Assembly: GCF_030409945.1 (NCBI RefSeq)
Contig: NZ_JAUFQV010000014.1
Coordinates: 89,024 to 153,023, forward strand
Direction of reading: 5' to 3'
Source: Vibrio tapetis subsp. quintayensis
GTDB taxonomy: Bacteria; Pseudomonadota; Gammaproteobacteria; Enterobacterales; Vibrionaceae
DNA length: 64,000 nucleotides
Positions 1 to 8,111 of this stretch are shown in pieces. Under the pieces are notes generated by a model that saw nothing but the letters and a program-made list of their open reading frames with translations, had not been told where the DNA came from and ran no database searches. The translations under genes and the position numbers were made by a program. Position 1 is the stretch's first letter; every line of letters begins with the position of its first letter.

Positions 1-81
1 CAGAGCAACAGGAAGCATGAAGGTTTTTCCGAGACTTTGGAAAAACTCCCACAGCGTGGTTTTATTCGTAGTTCTAGACAT
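1..81 (-). CDS. malX: PTS maltose/glucose-type EIICB component, N-terminal fragment
   Basis: This is the first 27 codons of a gene that continues out of the window to the left. Translated from the ATG at 79-81 it contains TLWEFFQSLGKTFMLPVAL, which I recognise as the conserved start of MalX, a membrane PTS permease (IIC domain first) that imports and phosphorylates maltose or glucose. An AGAGGG Shine-Dalgarno lies just upstream. It diverges from malI, as in Escherichia coli, and the shared intergenic region carries MalI-type operators, so repression by MalI is expected. Only the N-terminus can be judged; substrate and completeness cannot. Confidence 0.85.
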   Translation of the reverse strand, partial: MSRTTNKTTLWEFFQSLGKTFMLPVAL

Positions 82-124
82 GGTTAACGCCCTCTAAGCG
101 GTACATAGTTTCAGTTATTGACTA

Positions 125-140
125 GGTAAAACGTTTTATC
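125..140. promoter_or_regulatory. MalI operator 1 (malX-proximal)
   Basis: The palindrome centred on CG at 132/133 matches 15 of 16 positions of the known E. coli MalI operator GATAAAACGTTTTATC. It lies 44 bp upstream of the malX start codon, where a repressor would block malX transcription. Confidence 0.75.
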
Positions 141-217
141 AAAATTTTGTTAAAAAACGCCATCTCCTCATCCATGTGTTCGCGAGATTTGGCGCTCTAA
201 GTTCTATCTACCCAAAG

Positions 218-233
218 AGTAAAACGTTTTAGC
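218..233. promoter_or_regulatory. MalI operator 2 (central)
   Basis: A second TAAAACGTTTTA core centred at 225/226 matches 13 of 16 positions of the MalI operator. Its centre is 93 bp from operator 1 and 115 bp from operator 3, distances that would allow looping. Confidence 0.65.
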
Positions 234-332
234 AGTTTACTAATAGTTCGTAAGTCACAAATTTGAACAAGTAATCGCTGATATATCTAAGATTAGGCTG
301 ACTCTGTGATTGATGATCTATTTTTCGGCCTT

Positions 333-348
333 GATAAAACGTTTTACT
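333..348. promoter_or_regulatory. MalI operator 3 (malI-proximal)
   Basis: GATAAAACGTTTTACT matches 14 of 16 positions of the MalI operator. A TATAGT hexamer at 371-376 could be the malI -10 box, which would place this operator over the -35 region and give autorepression. Confidence 0.7.
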
Positions 349-414
349 CCATGCCGTACTTTATTTTCGATATAGTAGCCACGAGTCGTTAAAAGCATAA
401 GCCGTATAGCCCGC

Positions 415-1437
415 ATGAAAAAGAAAGCTGTAAAAATCAATGATGTTGCAAAACATGCCGGAGTATCGGTGTCTACCGTATCTTTAGTATTGGGCAATAA
501 AGGGCGCATCTCTGAAGCAACCATCAAGAAAGTCAGCCAAGCGGTCGATGAACTTGGTTACGTTCGCAATGAAGCCGCTGCCAACCTTAGAACGCAAAAC
601 TCCAACTTAATTGGCTTAATCTTACGTGACATTACCGACCCTTTTTACGCCGAGATTACCTCTGGTATTAGCCATGTATTAGAAAAACATGGCTATATGT
701 TGTTTCTTGCACAATACGGGGATGACTCTGAAAAACTCACTAAATGCGTACGTTCCATGATCCAGCAAGGTGTTGCGGGCATCGCGTTTAACCCTTTTAG
801 AGGCGGCACATCGCAAGTCATCGAACTGGCAAATAATGCGAGTATTCCTGCCATTTGTTTGTCTCGCGCTACTGTAAATGACTCAATAGATAATGTTTGT
901 CCAGACAACAGCCTTGCCGCAAAAATGGCAACACAGCATCTCATAGAGCAAGGCCATCGGCACATTGCTTATGTGGGCGGTACTGGGGACTCACTAACTC
1001 GCGCAGAACGGATCGGCGGATACTGCACAACGCTAATGCAATACGGACTTATGTTCAAAAATGAATGGGTAGTCGAGTGCGACCCGAGCCAGCAAGATGC
1101 CGCAGATGTAGTAGAAAACTTGCTGCACCATCACCCTCAGATAACCGCGTTATTGTGCCATCGCTCAAAAACGGCCATCGGCGCTGTTTATGCGGCGAAT
1201 AGAGCCAACCGTCGAGTCGGTAAAGATCAATACATCGACAAGCAGATCTCTATCATTGGATTTGATGATGTTCCTGAAGCGCAGTTATGTACGCCACCTT
1301 TAACATTCACTTCTTCGCCTGCCTATGAAATCGGCAAACAAGCGGGGCAACGCCTTGTTAGTCAATTGAAGCATCAGCAAACCGGTATTCAAAAGATCAT
1401 TATTCCACCCACTTTGATTCGAAGAGAATCCGCTTAA
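415..1437 (+). CDS. malI: LacI-family transcriptional repressor MalI
   Basis: The 340-residue protein is a full-length LacI/GalR regulator. Residues 6-60 form the helix-turn-helix and hinge (INDVAKHAGVSVSTVSLVLG), followed by a periplasmic-binding-protein-like ligand domain. Stretches such as RISEATIKKV, DPFYAEI, SLTRAERIGGYC and IIPPTLI resemble E. coli MalI closely. In that system MalI represses malX-malY and itself. The gene diverges from malX with three cognate operators in between. No good Shine-Dalgarno precedes the ATG, but the HTH begins directly after it. The inducer is not identifiable from sequence. Confidence 0.9.
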   Translation: MKKKAVKINDVAKHAGVSVSTVSLVLGNKGRISEATIKKVSQAVDELGYVRNEAAANLRTQNSNLIGLILRDITDPFYAEITSGISHVLEKHGYMLFLAQYGDDSEKLTKCVRSMIQQGVAGIAFNPFRGGTSQVIELANNASIPAICLSRATVNDSIDNVCPDNSLAAKMATQHLIEQGHRHIAYVGGTGDSLTRAERIGGYCTTLMQYGLMFKNEWVVECDPSQQDAADVVENLLHHHPQITALLCHRSKTAIGAVYAANRANRRVGKDQYIDKQISIIGFDDVPEAQLCTPPLTFTSSPAYEIGKQAGQRLVSQLKHQQTGIQKIIIPPTLIRRESA

Positions 1438-1553
1438 CAGCGGAACTATCAAACAATCACAATAATGTCAGTAAATCGTTTGCTTACCTTGCCAGCATTG
1501 GCTTGAGACGGTAAGATCGGCGTGCTTACATTATTAAGCGACACATTAATTAT

Positions 1554-1715
1554 TCTCAGGGCGGGGCGAAATTCCCCACCGGCGGTAAGTCACTAAACGA
1601 ACCATTGCTACATTTATTCGTTTCATTGATAAGCCCGCGAGCGCTCGGTACGCCGAGGTCAGCAGATCTGGTTAAATTCCAGAGCCGACGGTTAGAGTCC
1701 GGATGGGAGAGGATG
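1554..1715 (+). promoter_or_regulatory. FMN riboswitch (RFN element)
   Basis: The leader carries the conserved RFN landmarks in order: a start close to TCAGGGCGGGGCGAAA, CCCCACCGGCGGTAA, a variable arm, GCCGAGGTCAGCAGA, TCCAGAGCCGACGGTTA and the closing GTCCGGATGGGAGAGGATG. The element binds flavin mononucleotide and represses riboflavin synthesis genes when FMN is plentiful. It ends 106 bp before ribB and is followed immediately by a strong hairpin. A pyrimidine-rich segment with CATCCCCC at 1768-1775 could pair with GGATGGG at the 3' end of the aptamer, as in other ribB leaders. Confidence 0.95.
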
Positions 1716-1720
1716 ATAAA

Positions 1721-1750
1721 CACACTGAAGATCTTCAGTGTGCTTGTTTT
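1721..1750 (+). terminator. Riboswitch-linked hairpin terminator/attenuator upstream of ribB
   Basis: CACACTGAAGA and TCTTCAGTGTG form a perfect 11-bp inverted repeat directly after the FMN aptamer, followed by a T-rich stretch (GCTTGTTTT). This is the likely expression platform, terminating transcription before ribB when FMN is bound. Confidence 0.7.
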
Positions 1751-1821
1751 GGATGCCTATTTTTATGCGCATCCCCCTTCATGTATGCCCTGATTCTGGT
1801 ATTTATTTATAGAGGTCTACC

Positions 1822-2484
1822 ATGAATCAGAAACAATCATCGTTATTAGAAGAATTCGGCACACCACTAGAGCGTGTTGAAAAAGCCATTACTGCACTTA
1901 AGGCAGGTAAAGGCGTGGTATTGCTAGATGATGAAGATCGTGAAAACGAAGGCGATATCATTTACTCAGCAGAACTGCTTACCAATGCTCAAATGGCACT
2001 GATGATCCGCGAATGCAGCGGCATTGTTTGCTTATGCTTAACTGATGAGCAAGCGAACCAACTTGATTTGCCACCAATGGTTGTCGATAACAACAGTGCA
2101 AACCAAACGGCGTTTACCGTAACCATCGAAGCAAAAGTCGGTGTTACAACGGGCGTCTCTGCTGCTGACCGTGTAACAACAATCAAAACGGCCATCAACC
2201 CTCAAGCAAAGCCAACAGACCTAGCTCGCCCTGGTCACGTATTCCCATTGCGCGCTCGCAAGGGTGGGGTTCTTACTCGCCGTGGTCATACTGAAGGTAC
2301 GGTTGATTTGATGCAAATGGCAGGTTTGGCTCCCGCTGGTGTGCTTTGTGAAGTCACCAATGTTGACGGCACTATGGCAAAAACACCAGAACTGGTTGCC
2401 TTTAGTAAAATGCATGACATGCCAATTTTAACCATTGAAGACATGGTGAAATACCGCTTAGAAACGGCGGAAAAAAGCGCTTAA
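1822..2484 (+). CDS. ribB: 3,4-dihydroxy-2-butanone 4-phosphate synthase
   Basis: RibB converts ribulose 5-phosphate to 3,4-dihydroxy-2-butanone 4-phosphate and formate, supplying the four-carbon unit of riboflavin. The 220-residue cytoplasmic protein has the family motifs: [12 protein letters not shown] near residue 36, the [11 protein letters not shown] segment near 120, RPGHVFPL near 145 and [11 protein letters not shown] near 158. Length is normal for a stand-alone RibB, with no fused GTP cyclohydrolase II domain. The ATG follows an AGAGG Shine-Dalgarno. The FMN riboswitch upstream controls it by feedback, and a terminator closes the unit. Confidence 0.97.
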   Translation: MNQKQSSLLEEFGTPLERVEKAITALKAGKGVVLLDDEDRENEGDIIYSAELLTNAQMALMIRECSGIVCLCLTDEQANQLDLPPMVVDNNSANQTAFTVTIEAKVGVTTGVSAADRVTTIKTAINPQAKPTDLARPGHVFPLRARKGGVLTRRGHTEGTVDLMQMAGLAPAGVLCEVTNVDGTMAKTPELVAFSKMHDMPILTIEDMVKYRLETAEKSA

Positions 2485-2506
2485 TCACGCAATATAGATT
2501 AGCTAT

Positions 2507-2544
2507 AAAAGCACTTAGCCTACTGCAGGCCAAGTGCTTTTTTT
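2507..2544 (+). terminator. Rho-independent terminator after ribB
   Basis: An AAAGCACTTAGCC arm and a GGCCAAGTGCTTT arm enclose a short loop and are followed by a T-run. Confidence 0.85.
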
Positions 2545-2706
2545 ATATCTATTTCAATTAGATAAAACCTTTATAAGTAAAAGGATCATCATAGGCTAAA
2601 TACTAATTTACTCGATATGATCAACGTGTGATTGCAATCAAAATGATGGCTTACCAAAGGCCGAGTTGTTAAGGTTGCATCAAATCAATATCTTACAGGC
2701 CTATTT

Positions 2707-3576
2707 ATGTCCGTTCTTGTCGATGTAAACCAAGTGGCGAAAAATTACCAATCCAATAAAGGTAATTCAGATCAAGCCTTACACCCCATCAGCTTTCAGC
2801 TACAAGCAGGACAAGTACTTGGCTTACTTGGTCACAACGGTGCTGGCAAATCAACCTTGATTAACGCCTTGCTAGGCAGCCATTTCTGCAATGGGAAGGT
2901 CAGTATTTGTGGTTTCGACCCAATAGATGACCACGCCCAAATGATGGAACATTTGGCCTATATTTCAGATGTGAATGTTCTACCCGAGTGGATGAGTGTA
3001 AAACAGCTGATCAATTATACGAATGGCGTCCACCCAAGCTTTAACCGTGAACAAGCCATGCAAGCGCTTGCCCATACAGACATAAAGCTTACGAGTAAAA
3101 TCAAACAGCTTTCGAAAGGAATGAAAGTACAACTTCATCTTGCCATCGTCATTGCAACCGATACCAAAGTACTGATTCTTGATGAGCCTACTCTTGGTTT
3201 GGATTTATTATATAGGGATACTTTCTATCAAGAATTGCAGCAATGGTTTAAACGCAGTGACCGAGCGCTTATCATTACCAGCCATGAAGTGACAGAAATC
3301 GAACACTTGCTGACAGACGTTTTGATCCTCAAACAAGGAAAGGCCATATTCCAAGACAGCATGTCCGCTATCTCAGAACAATATTTCACACTGCAAGCTC
3401 CAAAGCATTTACTCAGTGACGTGGAAAAGCTATCACCTTTATCCATTAACGAGCAAGGTGAGCAACTTCATTGCTTATTTAAGCAAGAGCAAAAACAACC
3501 CGCAGAATCTCTTGGTACTATTCATCCAACCTCTTTAACTTCACTGTTTATTGCGCTACAAAAGGAGAATCGCTAA
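2707..3576 (+). CDS. ABC transporter ATP-binding protein (CcmA/YtrB-like exporter class)
   Basis: The 289-residue ATPase has a Walker A motif (GHNGAGKST, about residues 43-51), an ABC signature that reads LSKGMKVQL, and a Walker B motif (VLILDEPTLGLD) with a downstream switch histidine (ITSHE). The domain order and the C-terminal extension of about 60 residues fit the multidrug/antibiotic or YtrB-type export ATPases. It overlaps the following membrane gene by one base (TAATG), so the two form a translationally coupled two-gene exporter. The Shine-Dalgarno is weak. The substrate cannot be deduced. Confidence 0.85.
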   Translation: MSVLVDVNQVAKNYQSNKGNSDQALHPISFQLQAGQVLGLLGHNGAGKSTLINALLGSHFCNGKVSICGFDPIDDHAQMMEHLAYISDVNVLPEWMSVKQLINYTNGVHPSFNREQAMQALAHTDIKLTSKIKQLSKGMKVQLHLAIVIATDTKVLILDEPTLGLDLLYRDTFYQELQQWFKRSDRALIITSHEVTEIEHLLTDVLILKQGKAIFQDSMSAISEQYFTLQAPKHLLSDVEKLSPLSINEQGEQLHCLFKQEQKQPAESLGTIHPTSLTSLFIALQKENR

Positions 3577-4445
3577 TGCGCCCTTACCTAGCTATGTTGA
3601 ACAAAGAACGCATCGAGCATACTTTAATCACTCGCAGCCTGTTATTTTTTCTGGTCTGCTCTACGTTGCTCTTTATCAGCTTAATAAGCAGCACAGGCTT
3701 GCAAGGTGATGTCTTTATTTCGATGGAATTTCACGGCGACTTTTCTCCAGCAAGTATCGACGCCAGCGATGATATAAAGGCTGTACTTTATCTACTGTAT
3801 GGCGGTTTATCATTGCTACTGTCTGGGCTTTATTTTGCCAAAACCATGCGCAAGGAACGCCAAGAAGGCAGCACCATGTTTTGGCGCAGTATGCCGATAT
3901 CACCATTGCAATTTCACGGTGTGAAGCTGTTTTATGGGTTGGTTATCATCCCAATGATGTGTGGCGCATTATTGCTACTCGCTAACCTGTACCTATACGC
4001 CATCAGCATATCAAGTGAGAATCCGCTTGCCTTATTGCTTCAATACGACTCTTTAGGCTACGCGCTGATGAGCGGTATAGAGTTTGCTGTCAAAATGTTA
4101 CTTGCCGTTATCTCTGTATTTACGCTCGCAAGTATTCTAATGGCTCTATCGCAACTGACTAACTCGCCCATTTTAGTGTTTGTATTTTCGACTTACGTGG
4201 CGCAGTTTTTTGCAAGTCTATTGCTCGGGTTTGACGGTTTGGCGAACTACTTTACGACACTTTACAAAATGCCGTTCTTGATTCTGTTTAATCCGAATCC
4301 ATGGGGCCCGATTTCAGAAGCTGGCGTGGTGTTTTGGCTTGTTTCTATATTGGTGGGCTTACTGGCATTCGCGATTAGCCTATCTCTCAGTCGCACCACC
4401 GAGGTTAGTTGGCACAGTTTTAAGCCGAGTAATTTACTGAAATAA
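3576..4445 (+). CDS. ABC transporter permease (ABC-2 type)
   Basis: This 289-residue protein has about six hydrophobic segments: residues about 19-39, 70-88, 112-140, 170-195, 200-222 and 250-272. The sequence KTMRKERQEGSTMFWRSMPISPLQ before the third segment is typical of ABC-2 permeases that work with CcmA-like ATPases. The start codon shares an A with the stop of the ATPase gene, and AAAGGAG lies 9 bp upstream inside that gene. The pair probably exports a compound from the inner membrane. No accessory membrane-fusion gene is present. Confidence 0.8.
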   Translation: MRPYLAMLNKERIEHTLITRSLLFFLVCSTLLFISLISSTGLQGDVFISMEFHGDFSPASIDASDDIKAVLYLLYGGLSLLLSGLYFAKTMRKERQEGSTMFWRSMPISPLQFHGVKLFYGLVIIPMMCGALLLLANLYLYAISISSENPLALLLQYDSLGYALMSGIEFAVKMLLAVISVFTLASILMALSQLTNSPILVFVFSTYVAQFFASLLLGFDGLANYFTTLYKMPFLILFNPNPWGPISEAGVVFWLVSILVGLLAFAISLSLSRTTEVSWHSFKPSNLLK

Positions 4446-4627
4446 TCCTGATTTTCCACTCACTTTTCTCACGACCTTGGCAAGCAAACTCAATTTGTCT
4501 GCCGAGGATCCACCTCGCATGAGCTCACTTTTCTAACATTTTTATCGATTACTTTAATGATTAGGCAGAAAAGTTGTCATTCCACTTCTAGTCTTATTAA
4601 GTAATTTGTTAGATAGAGAGCCTTACT

Positions 4628-6601
4628 ATGTCCATTGTTCAGCGCACCATTGCTGGCTTCGCATTAATGTTTGTGTTGTTGATTGCCGTAGCCGCCGTTA
4701 ACTACAGCAATACCACCAGCATGCACAAGAGATTAAATGCAATTACGCAGCAATCCACTCCGATGGTTATCGCCACTTTTCGCTTACAAACAATTTTGCA
4801 AGATAGCCATCAAGCACTGTCATACTACGATGCAACCCAAGATTTGAACCAATTGCCGTCGCTAAAAGACGCGTTTATTCATACTCAAAGCGAGTTTAAA
4901 AAAGCCACACAAACCCTGAAAAGTTTTTCTCCTAGCTCGGAAGAACAAAAAAAACTGGATGCCGTTGTCAGCGCAGCCAGCCAGTACTATCAATTTTCAC
5001 TTCAAGCAATGAGCAGTTACGAGCAAGCGCTCAACAGCCGAGCACAACTCAACCAACTCAATAGATCATTTTTGCACTTAGAAGATACCTACTCATGGGC
5101 GGCAAACTTACTTTTGCAGCGCTCCGCAAACAGCCGGTCACTACAAAACCGTGCAGAGCTTATTACCAGTGGTATAAGCCGAGATCTTAAAAACATTCGC
5201 CGTATCAACAAAGACACCGATTTGGCGGAGCTGAAACAGACCTTAACCGATGATATTCGCGTTGCGAAAGAGCGCCTTGCGGGGATAAACATTGCTGAAG
5301 ATGTGAAAACACGTTTCTTACGTAATGTATCCAAGTTAGAGCAGTTAGCACTGGCAAAAGATGGCCTGCTAAATAGCTCCGCCAACGAGACTTTACATCT
5401 AAACCAACAAGATCAGTATGTACAACAAGCTGAAAGCCAAATCAACCAAACCCAGGTCATCTTGGGCGAACTGGTCACGTTAGTGCAAAACTCAGCATCA
5501 CAAAGTAGCCTTGCTGCTGAGGAAGCCGCTTCTCAATCCACCGCTACAACCTTGGTTATGGCGTTGATTTCTGCATTGGTTGCGCTACTTGTTGGTTATA
5601 CGGTTGCTACCAGTATTCAAAAACCGTTAAGACGAATCAGCCCTGTTCTGCTCAATATGGCCAAAGGTGATATGACAGGGAGAACGGAATACAAAAGCTC
5701 TACCGAGTTTGGTGTGCTGGCTCAAGCGATTGATGAGCTTGCCAGTCACACTTCAGGGCTACTCTCAGACATTGGGCAAGGCTCCCAGCATTTAGTCAAA
5801 GAAGCAGCAAAAACGGCCCAAATCAGTGAGCGTACTATGGAGCAAGTAGAGGCGCAAAAATCGCAAACTGAAATGGTCGCCACGGCAATCTCTCAACTGG
5901 AAGTCAGTGCCAGTGAAGTATCTCGCTCTACTGACAATACGCTCTCTGAAATCAAACTAGCCCATGAAGCGACTCAAGATGGTAGACAGAAAGTGATAGC
6001 CAACCGGTCTACCACCGAGAAGCTTGCGGTCGATATTCAAGAAGCCGTTTCTTGCTCTGAGCAACTCGGTCAATTTTCATCGTCCATCGATAACGTGCTT
6101 GATGTAATTCGAAGTATCGCAGAACAAACCAACCTATTGGCGCTCAATGCTGCCATTGAAGCGGCTCGCGCTGGTGAAGCCGGACGCGGATTTGCCGTAG
6201 TGGCCGATGAAGTAAGAGCCCTAGCCACACGCTCTCAAGAGTCCACGGAAGAAATCCAGAAAATGATTGAGAACTTACAAACAAGCTCTAAGCAGATCAT
6301 TGAAGTCATGGCTCGAAGCCAAGTTCAAACCAATGATTGTGTCGAACAAACACGCCTAACAGAAGAAGCATTGGAAGCCATTACTTCCCGCATGAATGAA
6401 ATATCTGAAATGTCGTCCCAAATATCCCACGCTACTCAAGAGCAAATCGAAGTAAGTAAAGATGTGGCGAAACACATCAATGGTATTGCTGAAGCCGCAA
6501 GACAGACAGAGCAGGAAGCGAGGCAATCAGCCGAAAGTGGTGATGTCTTAGCGGATCTTGCTCAGCAACAACAAACACTCATTAATCACTTTAAAGTCTA
6601 A
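4628..6601 (+). CDS. Methyl-accepting chemotaxis protein
   Basis: The 657-residue receptor has a first membrane helix at about residues 8-28, a periplasmic helical domain of about 270 residues and a second helix at about 303-326. A HAMP domain ([20 protein letters not shown]) and a cytoplasmic signalling domain follow. The hairpin tip [20 protein letters not shown] begins near residue 498 and is the CheA/CheW contact. The sensor size fits a helical bimodular (HBM) or long four-helix type, but I cannot assign a ligand. There is no C-terminal pentapeptide tether for CheR. The gene lies 9 bp upstream of a solute-binding protein gene, so a protein-bound ligand is plausible. Confidence 0.9.
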   Translation: MSIVQRTIAGFALMFVLLIAVAAVNYSNTTSMHKRLNAITQQSTPMVIATFRLQTILQDSHQALSYYDATQDLNQLPSLKDAFIHTQSEFKKATQTLKSFSPSSEEQKKLDAVVSAASQYYQFSLQAMSSYEQALNSRAQLNQLNRSFLHLEDTYSWAANLLLQRSANSRSLQNRAELITSGISRDLKNIRRINKDTDLAELKQTLTDDIRVAKERLAGINIAEDVKTRFLRNVSKLEQLALAKDGLLNSSANETLHLNQQDQYVQQAESQINQTQVILGELVTLVQNSASQSSLAAEEAASQSTATTLVMALISALVALLVGYTVATSIQKPLRRISPVLLNMAKGDMTGRTEYKSSTEFGVLAQAIDELASHTSGLLSDIGQGSQHLVKEAAKTAQISERTMEQVEAQKSQTEMVATAISQLEVSASEVSRSTDNTLSEIKLAHEATQDGRQKVIANRSTTEKLAVDIQEAVSCSEQLGQFSSSIDNVLDVIRSIAEQTNLLALNAAIEAARAGEAGRGFAVVADEVRALATRSQESTEEIQKMIENLQTSSKQIIEVMARSQVQTNDCVEQTRLTEEALEAITSRMNEISEMSSQISHATQEQIEVSKDVAKHINGIAEAARQTEQEARQSAESGDVLADLAQQQQTLINHFKV

Positions 6602-6610
6602 GGGGGCATT

Positions 6611-7981
6611 ATGACTATTCGTTCAATTGTTCGCACTATCTTGTCTGCTACCCTACTGTCTGCGGCTAGTGCCAGCTACGCGGTGACATTAACCATTGAT
6701 ACATGGGGAGAAGAAGACACACTTTGGCGAAAATCGTTGATCCCAGCGTTTCAAAAACACCACCCAGACATTGATATCAAACTAAATAAGATCGTTAACT
6801 CGAAATACTTTGGTACGGTCTCCGACGGGTTTAAAAATGGCACCGCCGCAGATTTGGTGATTTGTCGCCCTTTCGATATCTCGCTCGGTTGGTTCAAGCA
6901 AGGTTACTTACTGGAAATTACCGAAATGGAAGGGATGGAGAATTTTCCAAGTTTCGCACAAACCCCTTGGCAAACCGACTCTGGCGCCCAAACATTCTGC
7001 TTGCCGATGGGAGCGGTAATTCATGGTTTTTTCTACAACAAAACCATCTTCAAACAGCTGGGTTTAACCGAGCCTAAAACTGAATCTGAGTTTTTTGCCC
7101 TGCTCGATAAAGTGAAAAGCGATGGTCAGTATCTACCGCTGGCTTTCAGTACCAAAGACAAATGGGAGTCTTCAGAAGTTGGCTATCAGAATATTGGGCC
7201 TAACTATTGGCACGGTGAAGATGGACGACTGGGGCTGATTGAGGGTACGGAAAGAATAGACACGCAATCGTACCAACAAGCTTTCGCACACCTTGCTCGG
7301 TGGTCTGATTATATGGGTGACGACTACCAACAACGCGGCTATACCGATAGCTGGGATACGTTTAAACAAGGCAAAGCGGCCGTCAGCCCTGCCGGATCTT
7401 GGGAAATCGTTAACGTACGAGATAAAGTCGATTTGGGTGTATTTGCTCCACCCGTACCGGATGGTCAAGAGCAATGCTTTTTTAATGATCACACCGATAA
7501 AGGCATCGGCATTAATGCCGCTAGTCCAAACAAAGAAGCGGCGATGAAGTTACTAAAATGGATGACGACCAAAGAGTTTGCTCAACTGTTTACCGATTCA
7601 GAGCCCGGTTTCTTCTCGCTTTCCAATCACTTCTTTGAAATAACAGACCCAACGGCAATGAAAATGGCAAGTTGGCGTAACCGCTGCGATTCTACCATCC
7701 GTAGCTTTGTACAGATCTTGTCTCGAGGGACTCCTAATTTTGGCGGTGAAATGATGGAAGTCAGTGCAGAAGTGCTCAACGGTACTATGTCACCGGAGCA
7801 GGCAACACAACGACTGCAAGAGGGGCTTGATACCTGGTATCCCCCACAGCAAGAAGCCACCAAGCAGCACAACAATCAACAACAAGAAAACCAATGTGAT
7901 TGCTCAGCCCCTCAAGCCACAGTAAACCATGACCTATATGGCGGCCTAGCCCCAATAGATCCGTCACCAACCTCTAATTGA
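6611..7981 (+). CDS. Extracellular solute-binding protein, family 1 (carbohydrate type), orphan
   Basis: A signal peptide (about residues 1-24, ending SASYA) precedes a mature protein with the family-1 binding-protein fold: VTLTIDTWGEEDTLW at the N-terminus, FKNGTAADLVI, FFYNKTIFKQLGL and FKQGKAAVSPAGSWEI. These proteins bind sugars or sugar derivatives in the periplasm. No permease or ATPase gene is next to it; its only partner is the chemoreceptor 9 bp upstream, so a role as a chemotaxis co-receptor is inferred. The last 45 residues are rich in Gln and Asn, contain a CDC motif and look disordered. GGGGGC before the ATG serves as a weak ribosome-binding site. Confidence 0.85.
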   Translation: MTIRSIVRTILSATLLSAASASYAVTLTIDTWGEEDTLWRKSLIPAFQKHHPDIDIKLNKIVNSKYFGTVSDGFKNGTAADLVICRPFDISLGWFKQGYLLEITEMEGMENFPSFAQTPWQTDSGAQTFCLPMGAVIHGFFYNKTIFKQLGLTEPKTESEFFALLDKVKSDGQYLPLAFSTKDKWESSEVGYQNIGPNYWHGEDGRLGLIEGTERIDTQSYQQAFAHLARWSDYMGDDYQQRGYTDSWDTFKQGKAAVSPAGSWEIVNVRDKVDLGVFAPPVPDGQEQCFFNDHTDKGIGINAASPNKEAAMKLLKWMTTKEFAQLFTDSEPGFFSLSNHFFEITDPTAMKMASWRNRCDSTIRSFVQILSRGTPNFGGEMMEVSAEVLNGTMSPEQATQRLQEGLDTWYPPQQEATKQHNNQQQENQCDCSAPQATVNHDLYGGLAPIDPSPTSN

Positions 7982-8005
7982 TTGTTACTCCACCACCCAC
8001 GATAA

Positions 8006-8027
8006 AGGCGACCAAACAAGGTCGCCT
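8006..8027 (+). terminator. Hairpin after the solute-binding protein gene
   Basis: AGGCGACC and GGTCGCCT form an 8-bp stem with an AAACAA loop 24 bp after the stop codon. The following T-run is poor (CTGCTTACTTT), so termination may be partial. Confidence 0.6.
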
Positions 8028-8055
8028 CTGCTTACTTTCCTGCTACCTCTTTTTT

Positions 8056-8111
8056 CCTTAGGCTCTTACTCTTCGCTTATTACCTTTTACTTTTTGCCTA
8101 TCGCCTATCGT
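8056..8111. repeat. Degenerate heptad array A, abutting the channel gene stop codon
   Basis: Eight consecutive 7-bp units are in register, for example CTCTTAC at 8063, TCTTCGC at 8070, CTTTTAC at 8084, TTTTTGC at 8091, CTATCGC at 8098 and CTATCGT at 8105. The last unit contains the complement of the stop codon of the minus-strand channel gene. On that gene's strand the units read like GCGATAG and GTAAAAG. Related arrays lie at 36883-36984 and 43040-43088. Confidence 0.65.

Noticed and set aside
1605..1793. 62-codon plus-strand ORF over the riboswitch
   Set aside because: It lies across the FMN aptamer and its terminator hairpin and has no ribosome-binding site; the conserved RNA explains the sequence.
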